In this document: one piece after another, positions 53,725 to 64,000 of the stretch
Layout: each line of letters begins with the position of its first letter
Position numbering within the stretch: the first letter of the stretch is position 1
Assembly: GCA_029204225.1 (NCBI GenBank)
Contig: CM055096.1
Coordinates: 7,361,965 to 7,425,964 of the forward strand
DNA length: 64,000 nucleotides
Direction of reading: 5' to 3'
Source of the DNA: Diphasiastrum complanatum
Lineage: Eukaryota > Streptophyta > Lycopodiopsida > Lycopodiales > Lycopodiaceae
Notes under the pieces: model-generated
Told to the model about the DNA's origin: nothing
Databases searched by the model: none
The model's input: only the letters and a program-made list of their open reading frames with translations
Translations under genes and position numbers: made by a program

Positions 53725-53870
53725 AATGATTTTAAAGACTCCCAAGCCTCTTTAGCACTAGTACATGCTGATACTTCTCTCAACAAATCATTGCTCACAT
53801 TCATCTTCACACAATGAAGTGGAAGCCTAGATCTCTAGACAAAAAAATGACTTAATCTCTTTCACACTTT
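53725..53870 (-). pseudogene. CopN Gag fragment
   Basis: The minus strand reads LPLHCVKMNVSNDLLREVSA and AKEAWESLKSL, Gag residues of the CopE/CopH family. It is truncated at the gypsy integrase end. Confidence 0.6.
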
Positions 53871-54229
53871 TTGATGTACTTTCAAGACCTGTAAAACAAG
53901 TTTAGAGGACCTGATTTCAGCCTAGATTAATTAGATCTCATGATCCTAAGTCAAATCTAATCAATGGCACTTAATCTTGGTAGTTTATCCTAAGATTTCC
54001 ACCGAAAATTACATCAAAAGCTCACAAATTGAATTTCTCTGGATCAAATGAATACATGCATTAAATGCAGGTTCAGAGGTGCCCACACATGTGGATAGTA
54101 CGGATTTGGACCCCTACCAAGTTTGGGATCAAATCAAGATTCTAGCTTGCCCTCTCAATACTAGTTTTTAGCACCAAAACTTGCTAAAAATGGATTTGCA
54201 TTAGATCAATGGCTTATGTTCTTGTACTT
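53871..54229 (-). other. CopN leader
   Basis: Untranslated sequence between the CopN gag remnant and its primer-binding site. Confidence 0.5.
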
Positions 54230-54242
54230 GGCTCTGATACCA
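54230..54242 (-). promoter_or_regulatory. CopN primer-binding site
   Basis: The minus strand reads TGGTATCAGAGCC, next to the LTR end. Confidence 0.75.
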
Positions 54243-54946
54243 TCTAAAAGTACTGTACTTTAGGACCATAAATGGATCTACAAAAGATCCACAAGAGTGA
54301 TTGGATGCTTGCTTAACAATCTATCAAAAAACTAGACACAAAAAAAATGATCTAGATTGGCAATTTGACAAACAACAAGCATTAACAATCAAAAGCATTG
54401 ATCAACATTGAAATCCGAGCCCACACGCGTGTACTACAGGATGTAGTACGGCCTTCAACCTGAGAAACAAGTAGAAATTGATTTGGTTTCATTTGGATCA
54501 CAAAAACTCAATGTACATAGTGAACTAGCTTGAGATTGCCAATGAGCTCCAAATATTTTCTATCTTCTCATTATGGAGAGAGCTTGGAATACATAGCAAA
54601 TTCGACTTCCTTCTTGAAGATAGGTGGATTTCCAGCATGTAATAAGGAAGTTAACTCACCCTTCTTGCCCTAAAATGAAATCCTAGCCTAGATCCTAGAC
54701 TTATGCTTGGTAGGTAGCTAGTTGGTCAAATTTTCACCTTAAACTTAGGTGTAGGTCCTATAAAGTAGGGATGACCACCAAATAGACATGACCAATTCTC
54801 TTGATTTGACCTAACCTACATTAGGAGTGGGTTGCCACGTGGCATCTTGGCCTTACATGTGTGGAACCCAATTATACACAATATTTACAATGTTCTACAT
54901 GGTTTTTGATCAAGCTAGATTTGCCAATTTTTGGCAATTCTTCACA
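54243..54946 (-). repeat. CopN 5' LTR (about 704 bp)
   Basis: The minus strand starts TGTGAAGAATTGCCAAA at 54946, related to LTR-H, and ends at the primer site. The terminal CA is not conserved. Confidence 0.65.
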
Positions 54947-55689
54947 CTTCAAAGAGGGCTAGGTACTAATAGATCTATAATAAGTTGTCATTGGTCAGAT
55001 GAGCATAACCTTTGTGTAGCATATATATTCTCTGCTCTCTGTATGTAAAGTTGAGAGTACATCTCTCATGCTATGTATGTCCTTGAAGGTGTGAAAACCT
55101 GTCATTAGCTAAAATAGTGTAGTTTGGTTGGTGAAACATAACTAGGATTACATAATCATTCATAGATATTAGAAATGTCCAACCATCCTTATAATGCCAC
55201 AACATCATAGATTAATGGTGTTGAATTTATGTTAAAATGTTTTCTTTTTGTACTTGATCCCTAATAAATAAAACATTTGCCATTCATTGTTCCTTTGCAT
55301 GACAAAAAAGATAGATGACATATCTTCAAGATGTCAACTACTAGCCTAGCATCTGGATTTGAGCTTGTATAGAGGATGTAGCCAATTAATGATCTAGAAA
55401 TATGTCGGTGGCGATGTGATCACATTTGCTTACTAAAAGACTGATCACAATGGTTTTCCATGTCCACAATATAAGATACAAATTCCTTTATTTATAGTTG
55501 TCTGGCTTATATTATTAGTGATATTCTTCATCTACTTTGCACTTTATCTTTTGAGAACCAATCCATGAAAACTATTGCAATATGTGATATGAAAGGTGAA
55601 GATGCACAAGCACAAGTATCTCCACTCTCTTTAGGCTAGTCCTTGCTACTCCCCTTTGCCTTGCCTTTGGTGATTACCTTTGGTGAGCA
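54947..55689. other. Non-coding, no gene seen
   Basis: AT-rich repeat-like DNA; no domain or LTR pair recognised. Confidence 0.35.
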
Positions 55690-55880
55690 TGGCTTTGTCA
55701 CCTTCATCATGAATCTGCAAACTTTTAATATTGTGCAACATGTAGTCCTTCCTATAGCCCTCGACCAATATAACTCTTTTTCAAGTCTTCAATAGATGGA
55801 AGCTCTAAGATAGAATAATATGATACTAAGTGTGCATAATCACTATCTAATCCATTTATGATGATTTGGACAATGGCATG
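55690..55880 (-). pseudogene. Copia Gag remnant
   Basis: The minus strand contains IEDLKKSYIG-type residues and a lysine/glycine stretch resembling the end of CopE Gag. Heavily degraded. Confidence 0.35.
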
Positions 55881-56582
55881 CAAATTGTCCATTCAAGTGT
55901 GCATCTTGCAAGGGTGGTGAGCATTGGAGAGTCTACTATCTTTGAGTACTTGTTAGATAGTATTAGTAGACATGGAGTGACTTGTTGCTTATCTTTAAGA
56001 TCTATGGTGTTTAGTACTCTCTATGACAAGACAATGAAATTAGATGCTTTCAAATCTCCATTTGTTGTTGATAAAACAACTTCATTGGATGACTATTTTT
56101 GTAATAGTTTGAATAGTGTCATAAAAGTTGAAACATCATTTGTATTGGAAATATTTGGGTCCACATGCTTTGAGCATGATCATTCCAATGTAAGGAGCAA
56201 AGATTATCCTATTTCAATGATAGGAATAATGGTAGTGTTTTGCTCTTCAAGTAGAGATTGTAGAATCTACTTGTTTTCCATCAAAGAAGTTGTCAATGGT
56301 GGAAATGTGATCTTTCAAACGTGGAAGATCCACAAACTTGAAGAAGCACCTTTGGATCAACAACTTATTCAATTCATTGATGGTTTGGAGTCAAGTCAAG
56401 TGGAGGAGCAAGCTCAAGACCCGAGGACTCCAAGAAGAACCTTGAGTATCAAGATGGAGCCATCTAGGCTCAATCATATGGATCAAGCAAGGCAAGTTTT
56501 CTTTGGCAACATTATGTATGCACTTAATAGTTTTATTGATGTATCTTCAATTGCACAAAATGCCTTGGAATCCATGGCTTGA
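55866..56582 (+). CDS. 238-codon open frame, copia-linker-like C-terminus
   Basis: An uninterrupted plus-strand frame from ATG 55866 to TGA 56580-56582. The C-terminal third (about 185-238) reads QDPRTPRRTLSIKMEPSRLN and resembles the integrase-RT linker of the copias here (PRRTSRQRQTPSRLTYDEKGKQ), continuing ...LNSFIDVSS-x-AQNALE where they have LTSFDEPT-VDEA. The N-terminal two thirds match nothing I recognise. A decayed copia pol that happens to stay open is likelier than a functional gene. Confidence 0.4.
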   Translation: MDNGMQIVHSSVHLARVVSIGESTIFEYLLDSISRHGVTCCLSLRSMVFSTLYDKTMKLDAFKSPFVVDKTTSLDDYFCNSLNSVIKVETSFVLEIFGSTCFEHDHSNVRSKDYPISMIGIMVVFCSSSRDCRIYLFSIKEVVNGGNVIFQTWKIHKLEEAPLDQQLIQFIDGLESSQVEEQAQDPRTPRRTLSIKMEPSRLNHMDQARQVFFGNIMYALNSFIDVSSIAQNALESMA

Positions 56583-57087
56583 CATGATGTATAGTTTTTG
56601 AAGTGTGCTACATGTATATAGACACATATTTGGAACATCTTGTAAGGGATCTTGTAAGAGGTAGTGAAAGATCCTTCATGGACATCATTCTCTATTGGAG
56701 TCTCAAAAGTTCCTTGTTTGTAGCTGGATTTTCTAGACACTTCTAAAAGCATTCATTCATCTAGAAAGAGATTTGTAGATAGATCAAACTAAATTTGAGG
56801 ATTATCACATGATATTTAAGTCGCTATTTAAAACACTATAGATAGTCTTCAACATATTTTTCAATATAGTTCTAGATGAATATTTAAATTATGGCCGATA
56901 TATACGAAGAATTAAGATTATTGGCTAATTCTCATACTATCTAATTTTCATTTCTCAAAATTAATCATTTGAACATATCTTGGCTCTCTAATCCAATCAA
57001 GTTTTTAGAAACTTTATCTCATCACCCAAGCCAATTAATTATTAAGAAAAAAAAATTTATCTCAACAAAACTAAATTGAATATAGGA
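56583..57087. other. Non-coding with a small copia scrap
   Basis: 56667-56720 (GATCCTTCATGGACATCATT) matches the RT connection coding of CopB at 9648-9700. The rest is AT-rich and unassigned. Confidence 0.4.
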
Positions 57088-57277
57088 GGAAAATCCCACT
57101 TTATTGATAAATCTGAGAAGGTTACATTTCAAGTGTGTGACCGACCCTAGTCTCCGAGGTGCTAGCATGCCAAGGCGAGAGCCATGACAACATTCCAGCA
57201 AGGGAGGTTGAGACTTGGTTGGAGCTTGCCTTGAGTCGCAACCCGCACTCCCCTGTAGTATTGGTGTGATTCGGCAC

Positions 57278-57316
<39 letters not shown>

Positions 57317-57438
57317 ATACCAAGCACTCTACCCAAGCTGGTAAAGCACATTTTTCTCTCTCTAGGATTTTCTCTTTCTAGAAAGTCATTTTCTCTCTCT
57401 AGATTTTATTGATCCCCAGGCTTCCTTTAATCATGCCT
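57088..57438 (-). repeat. NAL-5: central fragment of NAL LTR
   Basis: It matches 23430-23735 in inverted orientation (AATCCCACTTTATTGATAAA to CCTTTAATCATGCCTA). Both LTR ends are missing. It contains the 36-C run. Confidence 0.88.
57279..57314 (+). repeat. Poly-C run of 36
   Basis: Thirty-six consecutive C. The same LTR position has nine G in NAL-1 (23532-23540) and a mixed GGGGAGG in NAL-4. Confidence 0.9.
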
Positions 57439-57863
57439 ACTTGTATCGAACAAATGTCCAAAATCCTAGTTATCAGGTTCTTGTTGTAGAACAATTGATC
57501 AGATAGATCTTGATTCTTTTAAGATGGTAGATCTAGGACTTCTTAAAGTTATACTTGGAATAGAAGTCACTAAAAGTAATGGTTTTACCTTCATATGTCA
57601 ATCTAAGTATGCTAGATCAATCTTAGCAAGATTTGGCAAGATTGACTGTAAAGGAGTTGAAACTCCTATGGAACTAAGTGTAAAAGTTTCTAAGGAAAGT
57701 GATGAAGCATCCTTTGAGGACATCACTACCTATAGAATGCTTATTGATTCCTTGATATACTTAACCATCACTAGACCAGATCTTAGTTTTTGTGCTGGCA
57801 AGTCGAGTCAATACATGAAAAGTCCATTAATATGTCATTGGAAAGGAGCAAAAGGGTGTTAAG
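57439..57863 (+). pseudogene. CopO RT end and connection (copia)
   Basis: The plus-strand frame from about 57500 shows FKMVDLGLLKVILGIEVTKS, QSKYARSILARFGKIDCKGV, LIDSLIYLTITRPDLSF and HWKGAKGC, then a stop. It begins downstream of the catalytic YVDD box, so RT activity is absent. Joined at 57438 to NAL-5. Confidence 0.8.
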
Positions 57864-58395
57864 GTACATCTCGGCTACAAAAGACTTTGGCATAGTTTAT
57901 TAAAGGACTAATATTTGTTTGAGAGCATACGCAGGTGACAAGATGGATAGAAGATCCATAAGTGCATTTGCTACATTCTTATGTGGAGGAGCTATATCTT
58001 GGCTTTCCAAAAAGCAAGATATCATCTCTCTTTCATCAACAGAATCCGAATATAAAGCTATGACAACAACAACAAAGGAGGTTCTTTGGCTTAAAAGGCT
58101 TTTGGAGGAGCTCCATGTGATCAAGGATGAAGACATTCCATGCATATATTGTGATAATCAAGCATCTCAACAACTTGCAAACAATCTAGTCTTCCATGCT
58201 CGAACAAAGCACATCAAGATTGCACAACATTTCATGAGGGAGAAAGTGCAAGCAAAGGAGATCAAGCTTATTCATATTTCATCATCAGATTCCATTTCTG
58301 ATATACTCACCAAGGCATTGCCTAAAGATCCATTTATAAAATTAAGATTGGCTATTGGAGTTATAGATAGATCTATGCTAGATTTACCAAGCTAG
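57864..58395 (+). pseudogene. CopO RNase H (copia)
   Basis: ORF 57919-58395: DKMDRRSISAFATFLCGGAI, SLSSTESEYKAMTTTTKEVL (catalytic E), CIYCDNQASQQLANNLVFHA (catalytic D), TKHIKIAQHFMREKV and SDILTKALPKDPF. It is complete from the GD-MDR segment to the stop, and close to CopE. The first catalytic Asp region is affected by the frame break at 57863. Confidence 0.82.
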
Positions 58396-58407
58396 ATTTT
58401 TGAGGAG

Positions 58408-59228
58408 TGTGAAAAATGCAAAAATAAGCTTGGTAGAGGCCAAAAATCTTGTATATAGGATAGACACACATGTGTGGAGCCTGTTCCCACTTGTGAAACT
58501 ATTGTACTTTTCATGTACCATAATCATATATGTTGTACATATGATCTAATTCAAGTTCTAGCGGCTAAAATGGCCAAAAGCTAGTTTTCTAGAGATATGA
58601 CACATGGCACCAATCTAATGATTGCATGAGCCAAATATTTTGAGTAGGTGTCACATCCCATGTGTAGAGGACAACTCACATGTGTGGAAATAGCTGAAGT
58701 AAGTGAGTTTTTTCTTCTAGAAGATTTCCATGAAGATCTCCATATAGTAGGAAAATAGACCCAAAATGCCCAAAATGGAAAGTTTTGATCCAAGTGTCAA
58801 ATTGCATGATGGTAACAAGACATCCTCACACATGTGAGATCTGATGCATGATCAGTACCTCGAGCTCTAAAAGTGTATATATAGAGGCTTATTTGGCCAT
58901 AATCAATGTGAGACACCAATCTTGGTTTTGGAAGCAATTTTGAGTGATTCTCTCCATTTGTCTACATTTGTTTTGATTGTTTTGAGGTTCTATCAATGTG
59001 TACTTGATTTTCAGGTTGGAGTCCATACTTAGACAATGTTTCACATGTTTGAAACCAGAAAGTACACCTTCCTTCAATTAATGATTGTTCTTGTTAGGAT
59101 TTTGTGTCTAGAATTGATCTAGATTGATCTTAATCTCAAGTAGATTGATAGATCAAGTAATCTGACAACCAATCCCTCTTGGGGATCAGATTAGGATCCA
59201 CTCTTGGTTCTTTTTGTACTTTTCCACA
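58408..59228 (+). repeat. CopO 3' LTR (821 bp)
   Basis: TGTGAAAAATGCAAAAATAAG...TGTACTTTTCCACA, after the tract GAGGAG. The following bases are TTTAT, inside LTR-F. Confidence 0.78.
58876..58884 (+). promoter_or_regulatory. TATA box of CopO LTR
   Basis: TATATATAG, about 470 bp into the LTR. Confidence 0.6.
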
Positions 59229-59341
59229 TTTATTCAAATGAAATTGACTAATGAACTTTGAAAGTCTAAAACAAGTTTTGGCCTCAATATGCCAAATATG
59301 GAAATATTGCAAAATGTGATAAAACTAGTTGAATCTTTCAC
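59229..59341 (-). repeat. LTR-F start fragment, split by CopO
   Basis: Minus-strand TGTGAAAGATTCAACTAG at 59341 down to TTTATTCAAATG at 59229, where the CopO LTR ends. The LTR itself sits in CopH gag. Confidence 0.8.
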
Positions 59342-59581
59342 AGAACAATCACTAATCTCCCTCAATATCTCATTAGAGACATTCATCTTAATGTAGTGGA
59401 GAGCCATCCTAGATCTCTTTTTATATTTTTGTACTTCTTGAAGGACTTGAGGCTCCTCCTCAATCCCAAGTACAATGTCCATCACATCTTGGAGTATCAA
59501 GATGGACTCCATCCTCAACTTCCATATTGAATAATTGGAAGTAGACAATCTCTCACTTGGTTGCAACAAGCATGAACTCAT
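59342..59581 (-). pseudogene. CopH Gag N-terminus (copia)
   Basis: The minus-strand ORF starts at 59581 with MSSCLLQPSERLSTSNYSIW, then KLRMESILILQDVMDIVLGI, MALHYIKMNVSNEIL and REISDCS. This is the UBN2-type Gag start, about 80 residues, close to CopE Gag (SSSNYSTWKVRMESLLELNELMD). It is undamaged up to the point where LTR-F cuts in. Confidence 0.85.
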
Positions 59582-60334
59582 TTAAGTCATGTAAAGTGGA
59601 GATAAATAAAAGTGATGAACAAAAAAATTTGCTTCTCTCTCACTATAGGATCCAATAATGGTGTACTACCATCTCCTATGCAAGATCTTGCAACAACCTG
59701 TAAAATGATTCTCACTAGCTACCTCAATCTCTCCAAAACTAGATCTACTTCACATCAAATGATGGAGTATGGGCAAAGTTAGGATCAAACACTCTTAGCA
59801 CGTGTGAAATATACAAAGAAATCAAATTTGACTCAAATACAATGATATTGCATGAAACAAAATGGCTAAGATCTCAAAACAGTGCCTAGATCACATATAG
59901 ATGAGATTGGTAAGCATTCAACTGTGATTTTGGATCAAAAAAGCAATCTCTTGACCAAACCAAATGTGTCCACCAGGTCTAGGTGCCATACCTAACCCTC
60001 TTAAAAAGCTTATAACTTTTGATTGGCTCAACCAAATGGAATGAAATTGATTGCATCAGAAACTAGGACAAAAATAGCTTCAAAACAACCTATCTAGCAA
60101 GATTTTTGGATCAAATATGAAAGAGAACTCCCAAACTGAAATTGGATGTTCCTCACATGTGTCTGAACACCTGATTCCCTACAGTACCAGGTCAGACCCA
60201 ATCAATGCCCTATTGAAATCTTTCTATCCAAAATTGAACAATTTAGCTAGGAAAATGGATCTTGACAGTTTCTAGCTCAAGATTGATGAAATTTTTTCAC
60301 TCAAATGGATCAAAATGCATGGTAACCTTAGGTA
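59582..60334 (-). other. CopH leader
   Basis: About 750 bp untranslated between the gag ATG and the primer-binding site. Confidence 0.65.
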
Positions 60335-60347
60335 GGCTCTGATACCA
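60335..60347 (-). promoter_or_regulatory. CopH primer-binding site
   Basis: The minus strand reads TGGTATCAGAGCC immediately after the LTR end. Confidence 0.85.
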
Positions 60348-61140
60348 TGTCGATTTCACACGTGTGGACTGTCCACAACATGTACTTGTGATCTCCTAAG
60401 GTGTGTAGATGCACCAAGATCAAGACTAGATTGAGATTCAAGATCTATCTTTGATTCTATGGCAAAACCACACTACTACATGCATTCAATCACTTTCAGC
60501 TCTCACTCACACGTATGGGAAGTGTTCCAAAAATAATCTAAGTAAAAACAAGCTGCTCGATATGAGCTCTCGGGTAGAGAGAGAAAGCTAGAAAACCAGT
60601 TACTCACAAAATCCACTCAATCTCAAAATCAATTAGATCCAAATGAGAAGTACAATGATACTAGTAGATCCATGAGCTACCACAATGCTCAATCATGATT
60701 GGGCCATACTTTTGCCACCTCTTAATCCAATTGGACCATTGATCCATTCACCTCTGAATTCTATTGGACCATTTTCAAGCATATCTCAAATTCTATTGGA
60801 CCACTCATGGTTCCACCTCCTATTGGACCTCTTAAACTTCATCAAACAAAGCATTACACTTGTCTACACTCTAATAGGGTCGAGTTTGGCCTCCTACTCT
60901 ATTTTGACTCAATAGTGGCATTACAATTGGAAATGGATAATTTGCCATCTATGCCAAATTTGACCCTATCAACATCATTACACCTAGATGCTTGATACAA
61001 AAAACAGAAGACCCCTATATCTAACATTTTTAATTTAATTCACAATTCTCCACACGTGGGAACATCCTCCACACATGTGAGATTCACTTACAAACTTCTT
61101 TCATAAAAATACCAAGCTAGATTTTTGCCAATTTCTCACA
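60348..61140 (-). repeat. CopH 5' LTR (LTR-H, 793 bp)
   Basis: On the minus strand TGTGAGAAATTGGC (61140) to ...GTGTGAAATCGACA (60348). An inverted, truncated relative lies at 5619-6308. Confidence 0.8.
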
Positions 61141-61890
61141 TCTTCACATCTTGTTTGCATGGAATTCCGAGCTGGAGTCATCTTCAAAGGAAGCTATATC
61201 CAAATTAGAGGATGTATTGTCTAAAGCAGGCTTGCATAAAGGCCATGTTAAAATTTAAAAAAATGACAAGTTTAAGATAAAACAGAAAATACTTCATGCA
61301 AACAGAGCATTGGAGGATCCAAAGCTCGTAGCTTTATATCAAATTATTCTGGCAAATAAATGAAGATTCAATACTTGTTTTGGAAAAAGATAATAGTTGC
61401 AACTCATAATTTCGAAGAAGAAGGTTCTACTCGTCTACACAAAGTAGAAGTTTGGAGATTAGACAACATGTGAAATACTTGAGAAAAGATAGATTTTCAA
61501 ATAATGATGTACAAATGATACATAAAACAACTACTGAATTTGTGGATGCAGTTCGAAGTGCATGGGGTGCAGATCATATAACACATCATATGGTAAGATT
61601 TCGATGTTACACTATTATAGACAAATATGTGCAATTAATTTAGATACTTTTGTTACTGATTTAGATATTGTTTTTATGACATGCAGCACATGTTACGGCA
61701 TCATTTGACATTCTTTGCAAGAAATAGTGGAAGTTTTAGCATATGGTCATTGCAAGGAGTGAAAAAATCGCATTGGCAAGCAAGAGCGGCATTTTATAAA
61801 AGTACACAACATGGTGGGACTAGCACAAAAGCACAACTATATATTGCAACCTCAATGGTTTTACAGAGGAATCCAAATTCATCATAATAC
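61141..61890 (+). CDS. Possible two-exon coding region, family not recognised (partial)
   Basis: Plus-strand coding-like sequence: an upstream piece (ELESSSKEAISKLEDVLSKA), then ORF 61452 (MEIRQHVKYLRKDRFSNNDV, FVDAVRSAWGADHITHHM). GTAAGA occurs right after the HHM codons and TTTTTATGACATGCAG precedes HMLRHHLTFFARNSGSF. Splicing 61593-61686 keeps the frame and runs on through QGVKKSHWQARAAFYKSTQH to a stop near 61888. The His-rich DHITHHM and the KSHWQARAAFYKSTQHGG segment look conserved-protein-like and may be transposon-derived. I cannot name the family. The 5' end is lost at the CopH LTR and stops occur upstream of 61452. Confidence 0.45.
61593..61686 (+). other. Predicted 94-bp intron
   Basis: Donor ATG/GTAAGA and acceptor ATGCAG/CAC, with an AT-rich interior and a T-rich stretch before the acceptor. 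Removal preserves the reading frame. Confidence 0.5.
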
Positions 61891-63060
61891 AAAATCGACG
61901 GATTATAAAAAATTTCAAAAAGCATGCAACTTTATACAAGCCAATAGGCAATAGATATACAAAGAAATTTTGTATATTAAATGGAAAATATTACAAAGTC
62001 TAGTTCTCCAATATCTACTCTGCTTCCGACAGTTCATGCAACAGTTTCCTTCTTGGTACGGATCCAAGAGCTCATAGTTTTCATGCTTAGTCAGATCAAC
62101 ATACGTAACATACAATGCAAAATGAGATGATCTGAGCATGGAATTCATTGGCCCATATCCTAATTTGTAAGTGCAATAGTTTTCTTAACAAAACTTATTT
62201 ATGCACCCTATTAAAATTTTGTCCTCCAAGAAAATGAGATGACAACATTGCAATCTTACCTACTAAAGTTGAATGTCTATACAACCAATCAACTAGTGCA
62301 GAAGCGGATCGACGACGAACTCTTCGAGTTCAAGATACTCGACTACATTCTCTTCGTTCTCATACGAACTCAAAGTCTTCGGTTCGAGATCCATGTCATC
62401 CATACTACCCTGCCAGACGCAGACCACATCATAGTTCACTTTAACACTTTTTCAGTAACTGCAATGTTTCATTCTCATTGCTTACGCAGTCATTATACCT
62501 GTTCCATGTACATATATACATAACGACAACTCATGTAGAGTCAATCTGTGATAAATGCATGCAAGTGGAAAAGAGTAAAACAGAATTCCTACGCAAACTC
62601 AATTGTGTCTTCATTATTTGATTCCATAGGATTAGAGATCTTAGAGAGAGTAAAAGACATTCAGAAGATAGAGATAGTTATTTAATCTATAACTAGCAAA
62701 GTAAGATCACTACACACAGTGCACCATTAATGTGAACCACTCTTGGACACATGATTGTGATCTGATCGTTGTACTCACAACTGCTTAATTCAGATTCTCT
62801 ATTCTTCTTATGTGTATAGCACTACGAATACTTTCTGATAGTTTACTTTCTCTATGACACTCACTCAATTCAGAATGTCTAATCCCGAAGGTAGCATGGC
62901 TGTCTTAGATGCCTAATTGTTCACTCCTTCATGGTTGTCTTTGACACTTACAAGACATTCCTCCATTCGATCTAAGTTAATAGTTATGTTGTAGTTTTGG
63001 TAAAGATCTTGAAATGTTTTGTATGTTGGAGCTGTGTCTCTTCTTTTGCACTTAATCTAT
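61891..63060. other. Mostly non-coding
   Basis: AT-rich DNA. The ORF 62239-62523 (MTTLQSYLLKLNVYTT...) has no recognised motif. GGTTCGAGATCC at 62381 resembles a tRNA B box, but no cloverleaf forms around it. Confidence 0.35.
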
Positions 63061-63069
63061 TCAAGAGCA

Positions 63070-63720
63070 CTCCAACAACTAGTACAAGACAAGATACAAA
63101 ACTTATGCATTTGGCCTTTGTCCTCATTGATTACTGTCTCACCATCAATATTATGTCCACCTCTCAATGTCAATAAGGTTGGTGAACAGATAGCTGGTTT
63201 TTGGAAAACCAAGCTAACTTTCAAATTTGAGAAACTCCTCTTCAAAAGGAAGATCATTTTCTTTTTGGTGCATTTCCTCAACAACCATTTTCAAGCAATC
63301 TTTCCCTGAATAAAACTTATCCTTATTTACATCGTCAACACCAAGGAGAAGATCACCAGCATCATAATCAATTAAATCAAAAAATTCACGAAGCCTTGTG
63401 CTCAAAATGCAAAGAGTCTTGGCCTTTGTGAAATAAAAAAGATCCGATATATCTAATAATGTCAAAAAAGAATTAGTATCTATATTGTAAATAGGCAAGG
63501 TGACTAGAGATTTATCAGAAGGACCATGGGTAGAAATAGTTCTAGGACTTATAACGAAGCCCTACTTCGAACAAGATCAAAATTTGTACAATCATTCAAA
63601 ACTAACGCTTGTATCAATGAAACAAAAATTCTATGTCAATAGGCTTGAACTTGTCAGATTTTCTATCGCTGAAGAAAGAGCTTCAGAAGTAGGAGTAGCT
63701 TCTGAATCGTAATAATTCTC
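63070..63720 (-). pseudogene. Unrecognised coding-like region
   Basis: Minus-strand ORF 63214-63498: SFLTLLDISDLFYFTKAKTL, STRLREFFDLIDYDAGDLLL, GVDDVNKDKFYSGKDCLKMV. Upstream, the same frame contains STHGPSDKSLVTLPIYNIDT without a start, and a Ser-rich piece (SEALSSAIENLTSSS). It looks like part of a larger protein, either an exon or a broken transposon gene. The family is not recognised. Confidence 0.35.
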
Positions 63721-64000
63721 AAAAAAAAAAAAAACAAAGGCAGATTGAAAATCTACAAATCTACATTTTTTTATGTAGTTGAAAATTATCTACAAACTTC
63801 AAATCATCATGCAACTTGGTGAACATTCGGTCAAGCTTAGCTTTATAACTATGTTTGTCGAGGTTCACCAAGTCTTGATAATGAATCATGTCCTTATTCT
63901 AAGATCTGAACAAGGGAGTGAATAGAGATAAATCTTAGAAAATGCTTTCACACTAGGACCCTCTATAATAGAAGGAAGAACAAAAAGAAAAGAAGAAAAA
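63721..64000. other. Non-coding, no gene seen
   Basis: Begins with an A-run and ends in A-rich DNA at the window edge; nothing recognisable. Confidence 0.4.

Noticed and set aside
62340-62410. tRNA gene suggested by the B-box-like GGTTCGAGATCC
   Set aside because: No acceptor stem, A box or anticodon arm can be placed at the required distances.

Overview
This is plant nuclear DNA from a large, retrotransposon-packed genome. The evidence is Ty1/copia and Ty3/gypsy proteins on both strands, primer-binding sites matching initiator tRNA-Met (TGGTATCAGAGC), a plant cytochrome P450 of the CYP85-clan type (CYP716/CYP725-like) and spliced-looking eukaryotic coding sequence at the right end. There are no bacterial operons or ribosome binding sites. 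The P450 type and the style of the unrecognised ORFs would suit a gymnosperm, fern or other non-angiosperm land plant, but the species cannot be fixed from this window. No intact host gene is visible; the best host-derived item is a truncated, frameshifted P450.

Layout. 1-5.6 kb: a minus-strand copia (CopA) with a Ty3/gypsy LTR pair nested in it in inverted orientation. 5.6-8.7 kb: LTR pieces and a chromodomain Ty3 element reduced to two LTRs plus a chromodomain (ChrV). 8.7-10 kb: plus-strand copia fragment (CopB). 10.3-14.8 kb: minus-strand copia (CopC) with one complete LTR and a TA-flanked MITE in it. 14.8-15.9 kb: copia integrase/RT fragment (CopD). 16.5-22.2 kb: a complete, very young copia (CopE) with two 655-bp LTRs that look identical and a TTTAT target duplication, inserted in an older LTR. 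Its reverse transcriptase core is deleted. 22.3-23.1 kb: P450 pseudogene. 23.2-24.4 kb: solo LTR with perfect GTATT duplication, 68 bp upstream of the P450 start codon.

24.4-34.1 kb: a degenerate unrecognised coding region, microsatellite, copia and gypsy fragments and several LTRs. 34.1-44.7 kb: a three-level nest. A copia LTR is split by a non-autonomous LTR element on the minus strand (NAL-3), whose own 3' LTR is split by a second, plus-strand member of the same family (NAL-4, duplication GTGAC). Family members have ~1.2-kb LTRs rich in GGCGCC, a tRNA-Met primer site, a polypurine tract and a 2.3-2.7-kb interior with no conserved ORF. 44.7-48.9 kb: two inverted copia RT fragments around 2.4 kb of unrecognised coding-like sequence. 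48.9-61.1 kb: fragments of copia and gypsy elements, another NAL fragment with a 36-C run, and a copia 5' end. 61.1-64 kb: a possibly two-exon coding sequence of unknown family and low-complexity DNA.

Almost everything is transposon sequence. The order of insertion can be read in several places: target LTR, then CopE; copia LTR, then NAL-3, then NAL-4. The candidate for an undescribed system is the NAL family: large, non-coding, multi-copy, inserting into itself, with a higher-order 232-bp repeat in its interior.
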